Positions 42,418-51,943 of a DNA stretch of 64,000 bases are shown here, in pieces. The DNA comes from Cyclobacterium plantarum (GTDB taxonomy: Bacteria; Bacteroidota; Bacteroidia; Cytophagales; Cyclobacteriaceae): positions 1 to 64,000 of the forward strand of contig NZ_JAANYN010000017.1 of assembly GCF_011290685.1 (NCBI RefSeq). The letters run 5' to 3'. Positions within the stretch are counted from its first letter, which is position 1, and each line of letters starts with the position of its first letter. Position numbers and translations under genes: made by a program. Below the pieces are notes generated by a model. It did no database searches, had not been told where the DNA came from, and saw nothing but the letters and a program-made list of their open reading frames with translations.

Positions 42418-43545
42418 ATGAAAAATATATACATTAAAAGTTTATTACTTGTATTGCTAGCAAGTATAATAATGGAAAACCACATCAAGGCCCAGGGATG
42501 TGTAGCCATAAGGCAATTTTCTGGAGTGGGAAATGCCCTGAATCAAGGGGAGCTCCTTCAAAAGGGTGACTGGAATTTTGTCACCAACTACCGGTATTTC
42601 AGGTCTTTCCGGCATTTTAAGGGCACACACGAAGAACCTGACAGGGTAGCCAATCATACAGAGGTAATCAACTGGTCACATGCCGTGGATTTTAATATCA
42701 GCTATGCCTTCAATAACCAATTATATGGTGCGATTTCACTTCCATTTGTTTACAATGAAAGGAGCTCTCTGTACGAGCATGGCCGGACTGAAAGACACGT
42801 TAGTTATTCTCAGGGAATAGCAGACATGAGATTGGGGTTGGGGTACTGGCTATTTAAGGGAGATAGGGCCAAAAATGGCAATATGGCATTTGGACTCAAC
42901 CTAAAACTCCCCACTGGGAATTATGACGCCCGTAGCACTTTCTTCAATGTCGGTCCGGAAGGAGCGCCTGAAAGACGGCCCGTGGATCAGTCCATACAGC
43001 CCGGGGATGGGGGAGTCGGGCTAATCGTCGATATGCAGGGATTGCGTTTCCTGGGAAAGGAATTTGTCTTTTTTTACGATGGTTTTTACCTGATCAACCC
43101 CAGAGAAACCAATGGGACCAGGACTTTTCGTGAAACATTAAGTCCAATCTTATCCAACGAGTCCATAATGGCAGTACCTGACCAGTTCGCTTTAAGAGCA
43201 GGGGTTTTCAAATCCCTGTTTGTACACGGCCTGGGTCTTTCCCTTGGAGGAAGGGTTGAGGGCATTCCTGTAAGAGACTTAATCGGAGGAAATGAAGGCT
43301 TTAGAAGGCCAGGGTATGTGATATCCTTCGAGCCAGGTATCAGTTACATGATCAATAACTTCACCATCAACGTCAATGTGCCGGTAGCATTGCACCGCAA
43401 CCGAACCAGAAGTGTGACGGATATAGCCGCTAGCACCCCTGACAATTACCGCCATGGGGATGCTGCATTTGCAGATTACTTGTTGAATGTAGGTCTGGCC
43501 TGGAGAATCGTCAAAAAAGAAACGCCAGTTTTCAATGAATTTTAA
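42418..43545 (+). CDS. Outer-membrane beta-barrel protein (transporter-like)
   Basis: A 375-residue protein with a signal peptide ending near residue 25 (HIKAQG) and an amphipathic strand pattern typical of barrels: VDFNISYAFNNQLYGAISLPFVYNE, MRLGLGYWLF, MAFGLNLKLPTGNYDAR. LPTGNYD and the glycine/aromatic girdle match the transporter-type barrels common in Bacteroidota and Proteobacteria, whose substrates are mostly unknown. It ends in a strong terminator shared with the convergent metalloprotease gene. Confidence 0.78.
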   Translation: MKNIYIKSLLLVLLASIIMENHIKAQGCVAIRQFSGVGNALNQGELLQKGDWNFVTNYRYFRSFRHFKGTHEEPDRVANHTEVINWSHAVDFNISYAFNNQLYGAISLPFVYNERSSLYEHGRTERHVSYSQGIADMRLGLGYWLFKGDRAKNGNMAFGLNLKLPTGNYDARSTFFNVGPEGAPERRPVDQSIQPGDGGVGLIVDMQGLRFLGKEFVFFYDGFYLINPRETNGTRTFRETLSPILSNESIMAVPDQFALRAGVFKSLFVHGLGLSLGGRVEGIPVRDLIGGNEGFRRPGYVISFEPGISYMINNFTINVNVPVALHRNRTRSVTDIAASTPDNYRHGDAAFADYLLNVGLAWRIVKKETPVFNEF

Positions 43546-43550
43546 TCATT

Positions 43551-43580
43551 TTCCCGCCCTGATTGATAGGGCGGGAATTT
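43551..43580. terminator. Terminator between the barrel and metalloprotease genes
   Basis: A 10-bp stem (TTCCCGCCCT with AGGGCGGGAA) with a 7-nt loop stands 6 nt after the barrel gene's stop and runs into a T-rich tail; it also overlaps the stop of the convergent gene and could serve both. Confidence 0.82.
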
Positions 43581-44353
43581 TATCTCCCCCCATTGGCCCG
43601 AAGGTCATTCCTGCAATTCTCATCCAGTTCGGGCACGGAATTCTGCATAAAATTGAGTACGTTACTGGTTTCTACAGCCCAATACATCAAACAATCCGCA
43701 TTGTCACAATGGAACTCCCGATCTTGATCAGTATCTTCATGGGGCGTAACCATTTCAGTACCTATGTTTACCAAACCTAAAAGGTGTCCCAATTCATGCA
43801 GTGCCACGGTAGCTTCCAGGTTTCCTCTGCCCGGTTTTCTGAATCCACCTGAATTTTCGGCGATTCTTTTCCCGAAAAGGACCATACTGGTATTCCTGTA
43901 TGCTGCCCCTATGGTAAAGTATTCCTCTTCATTTTGCATAAAAAAACCATCTACCACCAATAAAAACACAGATACTGTATTGCCGTCATTATAGCTCTCC
44001 CTGTAGCGGTTTTCCAATTCGGCAATTTTATCGGTTGTATAAAATTCCTCCCCTTCAGCTGGTATCTCCCTTTCAGTAACCCGGATGCCTTCAGGTTTCA
44101 AGGTAAGCTCCTGAAGGAAATCCCTCATCTCGCTAACCATAAAACTGGTTGGTTTGAAGCCCTCCATATATACAATTTCCAATTCCAAGGCAGTAAACCG
44201 GTCGTCAGAAAGTAAAAAATTAGCAGATTTGCCCACATCCCACCTGGAGGCCCCTATTCCTACAAAAGGGTCCTCTCTAATTGGTTCTTCACATCCCTGA
44301 AAAAGGAGAGCCAAAAAAGCGAATAGTATTAATTTATTTCGTATAAATTTCAT
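43580..44353 (-). CDS. Archaemetzincin-like zinc metalloprotease lipoprotein
   Basis: A 257-residue lipoprotein (signal ending LLFQGC, lipid Cys21). HELGHLLGLV (His186, Glu187, His190) is a zincin site, and HCDNADCLM (His215, Cys216, Cys221, Met223) matches the HC-x4-C-x-M part of archaemetzincins. In archaemetzincins these blocks are adjacent (HExxHxxGxxHC); here ~18 residues lie between them, so the third zinc ligand is probably His215 or a residue in the insert. The C-terminal CxxC pair is only half present. It is expected at the cell envelope; the substrate is unknown. Confidence 0.78.
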   Translation of the reverse strand: MKFIRNKLILFAFLALLFQGCEEPIREDPFVGIGASRWDVGKSANFLLSDDRFTALELEIVYMEGFKPTSFMVSEMRDFLQELTLKPEGIRVTEREIPAEGEEFYTTDKIAELENRYRESYNDGNTVSVFLLVVDGFFMQNEEEYFTIGAAYRNTSMVLFGKRIAENSGGFRKPGRGNLEATVALHELGHLLGLVNIGTEMVTPHEDTDQDREFHCDNADCLMYWAVETSNVLNFMQNSVPELDENCRNDLRANGGR

Positions 44354-44552
44354 CTGGCAAAATTAAACCTGTCTTTTGTAACGGCAAAACCCTTAAGACC
44401 CGTACATGGTTTTCAAAAAGAAATGATTTATCCCCAATGTACCCGGACCAAAAGTAAAGCGACCACTAAAAATCAACATTAAAATATACTATATTAAGTT
44501 AAAAATTGTTTAAAAAGTAAATGTTTCACGTTATCATTATAAACTCCAGCAC

Positions 44553-45128
44553 ATGAAAAAATTATTTGTAATTTTATTTCTTTTGGGCTTTGGACAAGTA
44601 AATGCCCAGGTTTTATCTATCGGTCCAAAATTTGGCGTCTCCCAAGGTGACGTAAAGGTAATGGATGGGTTTAAGGGTGAAGATTCTAAAATGGGTTATC
44701 ACGTAGGTGCCTTTGCCAGGATCAATTTGCCTGTTATTTTCTTACAACCCGAAGTTTTGTACACCAATACTGGCGGATCATTCTCTAACAACACCTTCAA
44801 TTATGATGTCAATTTTGACCGATTAGATGTCCCTCTAATGGTCGGGATGAAGTTAGGTGGGCTCTTCAGGATTCAGGCGGGACCTGTAGCCAGTTATTTG
44901 ATCAATGGAGACATGACTGCTGACAATGGGACAAGGCAAAAAATCATTCCCCCTAAGGAGGAGTTTACCTTTGGATATCAGGCAGGAGTAGGTTTGGATA
45001 TTGGAAATTTTTTGATGGATTTAAAATATGAAGGAGGGCTGACAAACTCTGTCAATAATTTCGGCCAGGTTCCTACCGACCAAAGACAAAACCAACTTAT
45101 ACTTTCCCTGGGATTCAATCTCTTTTGA
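44553..45128 (+). CDS. Outer-membrane beta-barrel protein (PorT/OmpW-like)
   Basis: A 191-residue protein with a cleavable signal (MKKLFVILFLLGFGQVNAQ) and the beta-strand pattern of PorT-type eight-stranded barrels: IGPKFGVSQGD, GYHVGAFARINLPVIFLQPEVLYTN, VPLMVGMKLGGLFRIQAGPVASYLI and a C-terminal QLILSLGFNLF. The terminal aromatic residue fits outer-membrane assembly. The function is not known. Confidence 0.83.
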   Translation: MKKLFVILFLLGFGQVNAQVLSIGPKFGVSQGDVKVMDGFKGEDSKMGYHVGAFARINLPVIFLQPEVLYTNTGGSFSNNTFNYDVNFDRLDVPLMVGMKLGGLFRIQAGPVASYLINGDMTADNGTRQKIIPPKEEFTFGYQAGVGLDIGNFLMDLKYEGGLTNSVNNFGQVPTDQRQNQLILSLGFNLF

Positions 45129-45145
45129 TCATTTAAACTGACAAA

Positions 45146-45189
45146 GTCCACCTTAACATTGAATCAATGTTAAGGTGGACCTATTTTTT
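45146..45189. terminator. Terminator between barrel gene and cstA
   Basis: A 17-bp perfect inverted repeat (GTCCACCTTAACATTGA and its complement, one central base) is followed by CTATTTTTTT on the plus strand. It ends the barrel gene and overlaps the end of the convergent cstA gene. Confidence 0.88.
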
Positions 45190-46820
45190 TAGGCCATTTT
45201 CCTGACTTCCACATCTTTTGTCAGACTTTTCTTGGCCAAAATGATCAAAGCAAAGGAAAGCACAAAAAGAATGGTTGCAATAATAGAAAGGACATAAGCA
45301 TCTTTCTGAAAATTCTGCCAGGCAAACAAACCCAGGGAACTAAGGGTGACAGTAAACATGAAAAACATCGGGATAGTAACAAAGGTGGGATTGATTTTTT
45401 TCTTGATCAACCAAACGGAAATGGTCAACAATGCCAGTGCAGCCAGGAGTTGATTGGCAGATCCAAATATGGGCCATAGTGTGGTAAACCCCCCACTTCC
45501 CAATAATAAAACAGAAAGCACTACCACTACACTCGTAGATAGATACCTGTTTTGGGATAATTTCTTTCCTATGGGTTGTTCCACATCCTCAAAATATTCC
45601 TGAAGGGTAAACCTGGCCAGTCTGGTGCAGGTATCCAGTGTTGTCAAAGCAAAAGCAGACACGGTTAATGCCACAAAGCCTATGGCAAATGGCTCGGACA
45701 CACCCATGGCTGAAATGATATTCCCCAATCCATCGGCGAAAAGAGGAACAGGGCCTTCCTCCCCCAATCTGGACAAATAATCCGTCCTGCTCAGGACAAC
45801 CACGGCTCCCACTGAAATAATGGCCAAAAATGATTCTATCAACATGCCACCAAACCCAACTATTTTGGCATCCCCTTCCCTGTCAATTTGCTTGGAAGTA
45901 GTGCCTGAGGCAACCAGGGAATGAAATCCACTTATGGCGCCACATGCTATGGTCACAAAAAGCACGGGAAACAAATAGCCAAGGTTTTCATCTGTTACAT
46001 GAATTTCCGTATCCATTACTATGGTAGGATTGGCCACAAAGACCCCTACAATAGCTGCCAGAATCAAACCGTACAACAGAAAACTATTCAGGTAATCTCT
46101 GGGCTGTAACAACATGGACACAGGGGTAACGGAAGCGATAAATGCATAAATCAACAGTATATAAACCCAGGTTTGATAGTTCAACACGAAAGGAATTTGC
46201 ATTCCCAGGTAAACAAAATAATACATTACCGCAACACCAATAATGGAGGCTATTAAAAATGCACTTTTCCTATGTCCCGTGACTTTGGTAACAAACCCAA
46301 ACACCACAGCCAACCCAATGAACAAAATGGAAGCCGAAGCCACACCTGGGTTGCTGATAAAGGTTTTGGCAATAATATCCGCAAATACGGCAATGATCAG
46401 GATCAGGGTCGAAAAGCTGAATAAAATAAACAACCTTTTCCCCTTTTTACCAATATTGTTTTGAATGATAACACCTATGGATTTTCCATCATTTCTCAGT
46501 GATGCCACCATACTTCCCAGGTCATGTACTGCCCCAAAAAATATTCCCCCTATCAAAATCCATATAACGGCTGGTATCCAGCCAAAAGTAATGGCAATGA
46601 TTGGCCCAACTATAGGACCTGCACCTGCGATGGAGGCAAAATGGTGTCCGAGCACAACAATCGGCTTACTGGGCACATAATCTACCCCGTCATTTAGCCG
46701 ATGTGAGGGGGTGAGATTATCATTATTGATTTTAAACTTTTTGAAAACATACTTACCATAGATGAAATAAGCACCGGTCAGAATGATGGCTGAAAAAACA
46801 AATAAATAGGTGAGTTGCAT
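45189..46820 (-). CDS. cstA: Carbon starvation protein A family transporter
   Basis: A 543-residue polytopic membrane protein with about 14 hydrophobic segments. Family markers include YVPSKPIVVLGHHFASIAGAGPIVGP, LGGIFFGAVHDLGSM-like residues, CGAISGFHSLVASGTTSKQI and LDTCTRLARF. CstA/BtsT-type proteins import peptides or pyruvate under carbon limitation. The chain is shorter than the ~700 residues of E. coli CstA, as in many Bacteroidota. It stands divergent from mscS. Confidence 0.92.
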   Translation of the reverse strand: MQLTYLFVFSAIILTGAYFIYGKYVFKKFKINNDNLTPSHRLNDGVDYVPSKPIVVLGHHFASIAGAGPIVGPIIAITFGWIPAVIWILIGGIFFGAVHDLGSMVASLRNDGKSIGVIIQNNIGKKGKRLFILFSFSTLILIIAVFADIIAKTFISNPGVASASILFIGLAVVFGFVTKVTGHRKSAFLIASIIGVAVMYYFVYLGMQIPFVLNYQTWVYILLIYAFIASVTPVSMLLQPRDYLNSFLLYGLILAAIVGVFVANPTIVMDTEIHVTDENLGYLFPVLFVTIACGAISGFHSLVASGTTSKQIDREGDAKIVGFGGMLIESFLAIISVGAVVVLSRTDYLSRLGEEGPVPLFADGLGNIISAMGVSEPFAIGFVALTVSAFALTTLDTCTRLARFTLQEYFEDVEQPIGKKLSQNRYLSTSVVVVLSVLLLGSGGFTTLWPIFGSANQLLAALALLTISVWLIKKKINPTFVTIPMFFMFTVTLSSLGLFAWQNFQKDAYVLSIIATILFVLSFALIILAKKSLTKDVEVRKMA

Positions 46821-46985
46821 GATCTGGTCTTAAGTTAATGTTTAAAGATAATGAGAAAATTGATTTCATCAGAAATAAACCCTAATTTAAAAAAATATCA
46901 GGTTTAGGCATAAGCTTCGCAGTTTGGCGAAGGGCATATTAAATTATCCAACCTATCTAACAGCAAAATCATTAAATTTTAAAGC

Positions 46986-48032
46986 ATGGAAAAAGAAACC
47001 CTTGTTTTTATTGGGATAGCACTTGGATTGTTGGTGTTCAGCCATATTTTTCTTTGGTTGTTATTTCCAAAACTGGCCAGGCTGATTTACAGACCTACCT
47101 CCGAAAAGGGAAAAAATGCCATGAGAAAATTTTCCACCGCATTAAAATGGGGACTCTTTTTTGCCGTATTCCCCATTATCGAACCTCTCTTCTCTCCACC
47201 TGATTTAAGCCACTTTGGTAAGGAGCCTTTTTTTATAGTCCTTGCCATCATCACTTTTTCCTGGATACTTATTGAGCTGTCCAATGTATTGAGGCATGCT
47301 TTTTTGGAGAACTTCAATTCAAACAAAGAGGACAATTTAAGAGAAAGGCGATTGCTCACTCAGGTAGCCTTTGTCAGAAAGCTTTTTATTATAATAGTTG
47401 TTATCCTTGCTTTTTCAGCCATATTGATGAATTTCGAATCAGCCCGCAAACTAGGTGCGGGCTTGTTGACTTCTGCAGGTATTGTAGGTATCATTGTTGG
47501 TTTGGCTGCACAAAAATCCATCGCCAATTTATTGGCAGGGTTTCAAATTGCTTTCACACAACCCATAAGAATTGATGATGTAGTGGTGGTAGAGGATGAA
47601 TGGGGGAAAATTGAGGAGATCAACCTGACTTATGTAGTGGTCAGGATATGGGATCAGAGAAGGTTGGTGCTACCTATCAACTATTTCATTGAAAAGCCAT
47701 TCCAAAATTGGACCAGGACTACTGCTGATATCTGGGGGACAGTATTCATGTATGTAGACCATACCATTCCGGTGGAGGATTTAAAAGTCAAGCTAAAAGA
47801 AATATTGGATGGCAGCTCCTTATGGGATAAAAAGGTGCAGGTACTTCAGGTAACCGATTACACAGAAAAAACAGTAGAAATCCGTTGCCTGATGAGTGCC
47901 AGAGACAGCCCTACGGCCTTTGATCTCAGGTGTTTGGTTAGAGAAAAAATGTTGGAATACCTCCAGCAGAATTACCCAGGGTCCCTGCCAAAATCCCGGG
48001 TTTTATTGTCCGGTGAGGAAGAAAAAAAATGA
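46986..48032 (+). CDS. MscS-family mechanosensitive channel
   Basis: A 348-residue membrane protein with four N-terminal helices and the pore helix AGIVGIIVGLAAQKSIANLLAGFQIAFTQPIRIDDVVVVEDEWGKIEEI, continuing into the MscS beta domain (TYVVVRIWDQRRLVLPINYF) and a C-terminal alpha/beta cage. It should open on membrane tension to release solutes in osmotic downshock. It precedes accD by 110 nt; the accD promoter probably lies in that gap. Confidence 0.93.
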   Translation: MEKETLVFIGIALGLLVFSHIFLWLLFPKLARLIYRPTSEKGKNAMRKFSTALKWGLFFAVFPIIEPLFSPPDLSHFGKEPFFIVLAIITFSWILIELSNVLRHAFLENFNSNKEDNLRERRLLTQVAFVRKLFIIIVVILAFSAILMNFESARKLGAGLLTSAGIVGIIVGLAAQKSIANLLAGFQIAFTQPIRIDDVVVVEDEWGKIEEINLTYVVVRIWDQRRLVLPINYFIEKPFQNWTRTTADIWGTVFMYVDHTIPVEDLKVKLKEILDGSSLWDKKVQVLQVTDYTEKTVEIRCLMSARDSPTAFDLRCLVREKMLEYLQQNYPGSLPKSRVLLSGEEEKK

Positions 48033-48094
48033 GATGAAAAATTGTATTCGGAGCGAGAATACAGATTTTGGTTTTATTTAACGGATAATACCCA

Positions 48095-48121
48095 TAAATT
48101 TGAATTCCCAAATTACTTTTG
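48095..48121 (+). promoter_or_regulatory. Candidate promoter elements upstream of accD
   Basis: Two perfect TAnnTTTG matches, TAAATTTG (48095-48102) and TACTTTTG (48114-48121), lie 48 and 29 nt before the start of accD at 48143 (measured from the T of each). A TTG 24 nt upstream of the first would give a slightly long spacer. One of them is likely used. Confidence 0.4.
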
Positions 48122-48142
48122 GGCTAATTTAAACAAAACTTT

Positions 48143-48985
48143 ATGGCTTGGTTTAAAAGGAAAGATGCCGGGATCAAAACTTCCACAGAGGAAAAAAAAG
48201 ACACTCCTGACGGACTATGGTACAAGACCCCAAAAGGGAATATCATCCACACCCGGGAATTGAAAAACAACTCTTATGTCTGCCCAGACGATGACTATCA
48301 CGTAAAAATTGGTTCCAAAGAATATTTTGAGATACTCTTTGACGACAACCAATTCAAGGAACTGGACAAAGACATGACCTCGGGTGATCCGCTAAATTTT
48401 GTGGATAGCAAACCCTATACTACCAGAATTAAAGATACCATCGCCAAAACAAACCTAAAGGATGCTGCCCGGACGGGAGTTGGCAAAATCAATGGTCTTG
48501 ACCTCATTATCACCTGTATGGATTTCAACTTCATTGGCGGTTCAATGGGATCAGTGGTAGGAGAAAAAATATCCCGGGCAATTGATTATGCCTTGAAAAA
48601 CAAAATCCCTTTCCTGATGATTTCCAAGTCCGGTGGTGCCAGAATGATGGAGGCCGGGTTTAGCTTGATGCAAATGGCGAAAACTTCCGCCAAGTTGGCT
48701 TTGTTGGACGAAGCGGGAATTCCCTACATTTCATTGATGACGGATCCTACCACTGGAGGGGTAACAGCCTCTTACGCCATGCTTGGCGATTTTAATATTG
48801 CCGAACCGGGAGCATTAATAGGATTTGCCGGTCCAAGAGTGATAAGGGAAACCATTGGCAAGGATTTACCAAAGGGATTTCAAAGTTCCGAATTTGTTTT
48901 GGAACATGGATTTCTTGATTTTATCATCGACCGACGTCAGTTGAAAAACAGAATGTACACTTTGCTAAACTTATTGCGCAATTAA
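48143..48985 (+). CDS. accD: Acetyl-CoA carboxylase carboxyltransferase subunit beta
   Basis: AccD transfers the carboxyl group from biotin to acetyl-CoA, starting fatty-acid synthesis, with AccA. The 280-residue carboxyltransferase core is complete ([72 protein letters not shown]). The N-terminal Cys4 zinc ribbon of E. coli AccD is reduced to a single cysteine (Cys47); the other three positions are Thr, Gly/none and Asp. This looks like a lineage-wide loss, because the flanking motifs are kept. accA is not in the window. Confidence 0.95.
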   Translation: MAWFKRKDAGIKTSTEEKKDTPDGLWYKTPKGNIIHTRELKNNSYVCPDDDYHVKIGSKEYFEILFDDNQFKELDKDMTSGDPLNFVDSKPYTTRIKDTIAKTNLKDAARTGVGKINGLDLIITCMDFNFIGGSMGSVVGEKISRAIDYALKNKIPFLMISKSGGARMMEAGFSLMQMAKTSAKLALLDEAGIPYISLMTDPTTGGVTASYAMLGDFNIAEPGALIGFAGPRVIRETIGKDLPKGFQSSEFVLEHGFLDFIIDRRQLKNRMYTLLNLLRN

Positions 48986-49027
48986 GCGGTTAATAAGCCA
49001 GGATATTCGGATTAAAATATTCCCTTA

Positions 49028-49061
49028 TTGCGGTGGATTTGTTGAATAATAAATATATTTG
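49028..49061 (+). promoter_or_regulatory. Promoter of nqrF
   Basis: TTG (49028-49030), a 23-nt spacer and TATATTTG (49054-49061) fit the Bacteroidota consensus, 50 nt before the nqrF ATG. It suggests nqrF is transcribed separately from accD. Confidence 0.5.
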
Positions 49062-49111
49062 TGTCATTCATTCACCGGTTTATTATACTGATAAAAATAA
49101 AATTCTATTAA

Positions 49112-50416
49112 ATGAGTTCAGTAATCATAACTTCGATAGTAGCTTTCACCTTTATTATTTTGCTACTGGTATTTGTACTTCTTTTTGCACAATCCAAATT
49201 GGTGGCTTCCGGAGACGTGAAAATCATCATCAACGGCGACGAAAAGAACCCTTTGGTGGCCTCTGCGGGATCTACACTACTTTCCACGTTAGGGAACAAA
49301 AAAATATTTCTCCCTTCAGCCTGTGGCGGAGGTGGCACATGTGCCATGTGCAAATGCACCATTGAAGAAGGTGGTGGTGAAGTTTTACCCACGGAGGAAG
49401 GACACCTTAGCAGGGCAGAAAAGCAAAGTAATGTGAGACTTTCCTGCCAGGTGAAGGTAAAAAACGATATGAAAATCCGAATTCCTGAAGAGATATTCGG
49501 TATCAAAAAATGGGAGTGCGAAGTGGTCTCCAATTACAATGTTTCGACCTTCATCAAGGAGTTTAAGGTAAAGCTTCCAGAAGGTGAAACACTTGATTTT
49601 GAACCGGGAGGATACATACAAATAGATGTCCCTCAAGTGGTTGTTAATTTCAAGGATATGGATATTACACCACATCCTGAACTGGAACATCCTGAAGATG
49701 TTTACCAAAGTGACTGGGATAAATTTGGTCTGTGGGACTTGGTAATGAAAAACGATGAAGAACTTTTCAGGGCGTATTCTATGGCCAATCACCCTGCAGA
49801 AGGAAATATCGTAATGCTAACCATCAGGATTGCTACCCCACCCTGGGACAGGGCCAACAACAAATGGATGGATGTTAATCCGGGCGTGTGTTCTTCTTAC
49901 GTTTTCTCCCGCAAACCGGGTGATAAAGTAACCATTTCAGGACCATATGGTGAATTCCATATCAATCCTACCCAGAGGGAAATGATTTATATTGGTGGTG
50001 GAGCAGGAATGGCACCATTGAGATCGCATTTATTTCATCTATTTCATACGGAAAAAACCGATCGTAAAGTTTCTTACTGGTATGGAGGAAGGTCTAAAAA
50101 GGAATTGTTTTACACCCCACACTTCAGAGATATAGAAAAGGAATTTCCAAATTTTAATTTTCACATCGGTCTCTCTGAGCCGCTTCCCGAGGATAACTGG
50201 AAAGTCAAAAAATCTCTGGATGATAAGGAAGGGGATGGATACGTAGGATTCATTCATCAGGTACTCTACGACAACTATCTGAAAGATATAGAGGAGCCGG
50301 ATGAGATTGAATATTACCTTTGCGGTCCTCCACTAATGAATTCTGCAGTATTGAAAATGCTGGACGATATGGGAGTCCCCAATGAAAACATAAGATTTGA
50401 CGATTTCGGAGGTTAA
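49112..50416 (+). CDS. nqrF: Na+-translocating NADH:quinone reductase subunit F
   Basis: NqrF is the NADH-oxidising subunit of the sodium-pumping Na+-NQR. The 434-residue chain has an N-terminal helix (residues 5-26), a [2Fe-2S] ferredoxin domain with Cys71, Cys77, Cys80 and Cys112, an FAD-binding motif RAYSMAN, and NADH-binding [12 protein letters not shown] with a C-terminal YYLCGPPLM. All key residues are present. nqrA-E are not in the window, unlike the usual nqrABCDEF operon, so they must lie elsewhere or NqrF serves another partner. Confidence 0.93.
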   Translation: MSSVIITSIVAFTFIILLLVFVLLFAQSKLVASGDVKIIINGDEKNPLVASAGSTLLSTLGNKKIFLPSACGGGGTCAMCKCTIEEGGGEVLPTEEGHLSRAEKQSNVRLSCQVKVKNDMKIRIPEEIFGIKKWECEVVSNYNVSTFIKEFKVKLPEGETLDFEPGGYIQIDVPQVVVNFKDMDITPHPELEHPEDVYQSDWDKFGLWDLVMKNDEELFRAYSMANHPAEGNIVMLTIRIATPPWDRANNKWMDVNPGVCSSYVFSRKPGDKVTISGPYGEFHINPTQREMIYIGGGAGMAPLRSHLFHLFHTEKTDRKVSYWYGGRSKKELFYTPHFRDIEKEFPNFNFHIGLSEPLPEDNWKVKKSLDDKEGDGYVGFIHQVLYDNYLKDIEEPDEIEYYLCGPPLMNSAVLKMLDDMGVPNENIRFDDFGG

Positions 50417-50425
50417 TTTAAAATG

Positions 50426-50455
50426 AGTCCCGTTAATTGCTAACGGGACTTTTTT
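50426..50455 (+). terminator. nqrF terminator
   Basis: A 10-bp perfect stem (AGTCCCGTTA with TAACGGGACT), a 5-nt loop and a T run stand 9 nt past the nqrF stop. Confidence 0.9.
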
Positions 50456-50503
50456 AATGCAGGTATTTTCAATAAATTTGATCTTCAATTTTAAAGATTA
50501 TCA

Positions 50504-51661
50504 ATGGATCTTGAGGCATTTTTCGAACCCATTCAGCCAGCCATCTTAAACAAAGAATACGGTCACAATGCATTTTTTCATCACATACATTGCCATGGAG
50601 AAACCTTTCCGGAAATAAAAGGGATTCAGATTGCTCTTGTTGGAATCGAGGAGTATCGCGGTGCTGATAATGATCAGGTGGAAAACTCCTCTTTGACTAC
50701 AAACCAGATAAGAAGTAAACTCTATCCCCTAAAAAAAGGACAGAACAACTACTGCATAGCAGATCTGGGCAATATCAAAATTGGACAAAGCAGAGAAGAA
50801 ACACTATCGCTGATCAGTTCAATCGGAGAGTTATTGTTGAAAATGGAAGTTTTGCCTATTTTTGTAGGAGGAAGTCATGACCTGGATCTGGGCCAATACC
50901 GCTCCTATCAGCCAATGAAAAAACTGGTTAGCCTGCTTACCGTTGATGCTAAAATGGATATGGAGGACAAGGGCAAGCCCATGGAGCTTCACTCCCAGGA
51001 CATTATTTTAAACAAGCCCAATTATATGTTTAATTATTGTCATCTGGCCTATCAGAGTTTTTTAACGGATCCGGAATTGGTCACTACACTTGAAAAACTT
51101 TATTTTGACCATGTAAGGTTGGGACAACTCAGGGATAGCTTCAAGGAAACAGAACCCCTAATCCGGAATGCGGACTTGCTGAGTTTTGATGTATGCGCTA
51201 TTCACGCATCAGATGCCCCAGGGGCCATTGATGCCCAGCCTTTTGGGCTAAGTGCGGAGGAAGCCTGCCAGATTTGCTGGTTTGCCGGAATGAATGAAAA
51301 ATTAAGTTCAATGGGCATTTATGGGTACCATGGAAAACTGGACGACGGCAGGTCCAAAACAGCCTCCGTGATAGCGACCATGATTTGGTACTTTATTGAG
51401 GGTTTTTACCAAAGGAAGGACAGTTTATCCTTCAAAAGCAGTGATTACATCAAATATACTGTATCTTTAGATTCAAAACCTTCTATATTGCATTTTTATA
51501 AAAGCAAGTTGAGCGGTAAATGGTGGATGGAAATCCCTAAAAATAAAACTGAAAAATATAAAAGAGACACCATCATCCCTTGCAGTTATCAGGATTACCT
51601 TACTGCGCAACAAGGAGAGATTCCTGAAAGGTGGGTCAATTCCCAACTAAAACTCTACTGA
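50504..51661 (+). CDS. Arginase/formimidoylglutamase-fold protein with altered metal site
   Basis: A 385-residue member of the ureohydrolase (arginase/agmatinase/HutG) fold. Three of the family's motifs are recognisable but changed: GGSHD keeps His125; VDAKMD keeps Asp148 and Asp152 but has Lys150 in place of His (usual DAHxD); SFDVC keeps Asp229 but has Cys231 in place of Asp (usual SxDxD). With two of six metal ligands gone, normal manganese hydrolase activity is doubtful. The C-terminal ~100 residues (from ~290) are an extension. Its function is unknown, perhaps structural. Confidence 0.8.
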   Translation: MDLEAFFEPIQPAILNKEYGHNAFFHHIHCHGETFPEIKGIQIALVGIEEYRGADNDQVENSSLTTNQIRSKLYPLKKGQNNYCIADLGNIKIGQSREETLSLISSIGELLLKMEVLPIFVGGSHDLDLGQYRSYQPMKKLVSLLTVDAKMDMEDKGKPMELHSQDIILNKPNYMFNYCHLAYQSFLTDPELVTTLEKLYFDHVRLGQLRDSFKETEPLIRNADLLSFDVCAIHASDAPGAIDAQPFGLSAEEACQICWFAGMNEKLSSMGIYGYHGKLDDGRSKTASVIATMIWYFIEGFYQRKDSLSFKSSDYIKYTVSLDSKPSILHFYKSKLSGKWWMEIPKNKTEKYKRDTIIPCSYQDYLTAQQGEIPERWVNSQLKLY

Positions 51662-51715
51662 TTGAATGCAGCTTATTGTCGGCCTTATGATACACGTGTT
51701 GTTTAATGGTAAAAT

Positions 51716-51943
51716 ATGATTGCCATTTCAAAATCCCAGTTGGCCTTGAGAAACGGGCAGGATAAGCCTGAAATCTGGATAGCCTTCCAGGGAAAAGTTT
51801 ATGATCTCGCCAGTTCAAGGCTTTGGAAATCCGGCAGGCACTATGAGCACTGGGCAGGGCAGGATCTTACTGAAGAATTGAAAAGTGCACCCCATACAGC
51901 CCATGTTTTTGATAAATTTGAACCTATAGGATACCTGAAATAA
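51716..51943 (+). CDS. Small cytochrome b5-like heme/steroid-binding domain protein
   Basis: A 75-residue single-domain protein of the b5-like fold: WIAFQGKVYDLASSRLWKSGRH, then EHWAGQDLTEELKSAPHTAHVFDKFEPIGYL. The classic HPGG heme loop is absent; SGRHYEHWAG stands in its place, as in the prokaryotic MAPR-like proteins, so heme binding may use other ligands. The stop is immediately followed by the kinase gene's ATG, so it is coupled to it. Confidence 0.8.
   Translation: MIAISKSQLALRNGQDKPEIWIAFQGKVYDLASSRLWKSGRHYEHWAGQDLTEELKSAPHTAHVFDKFEPIGYLK

Noticed and set aside
49033-49365. Plus-strand 110-residue frame before and inside nqrF
   Set aside because: Overlaps nqrF in a different phase and has no family features.
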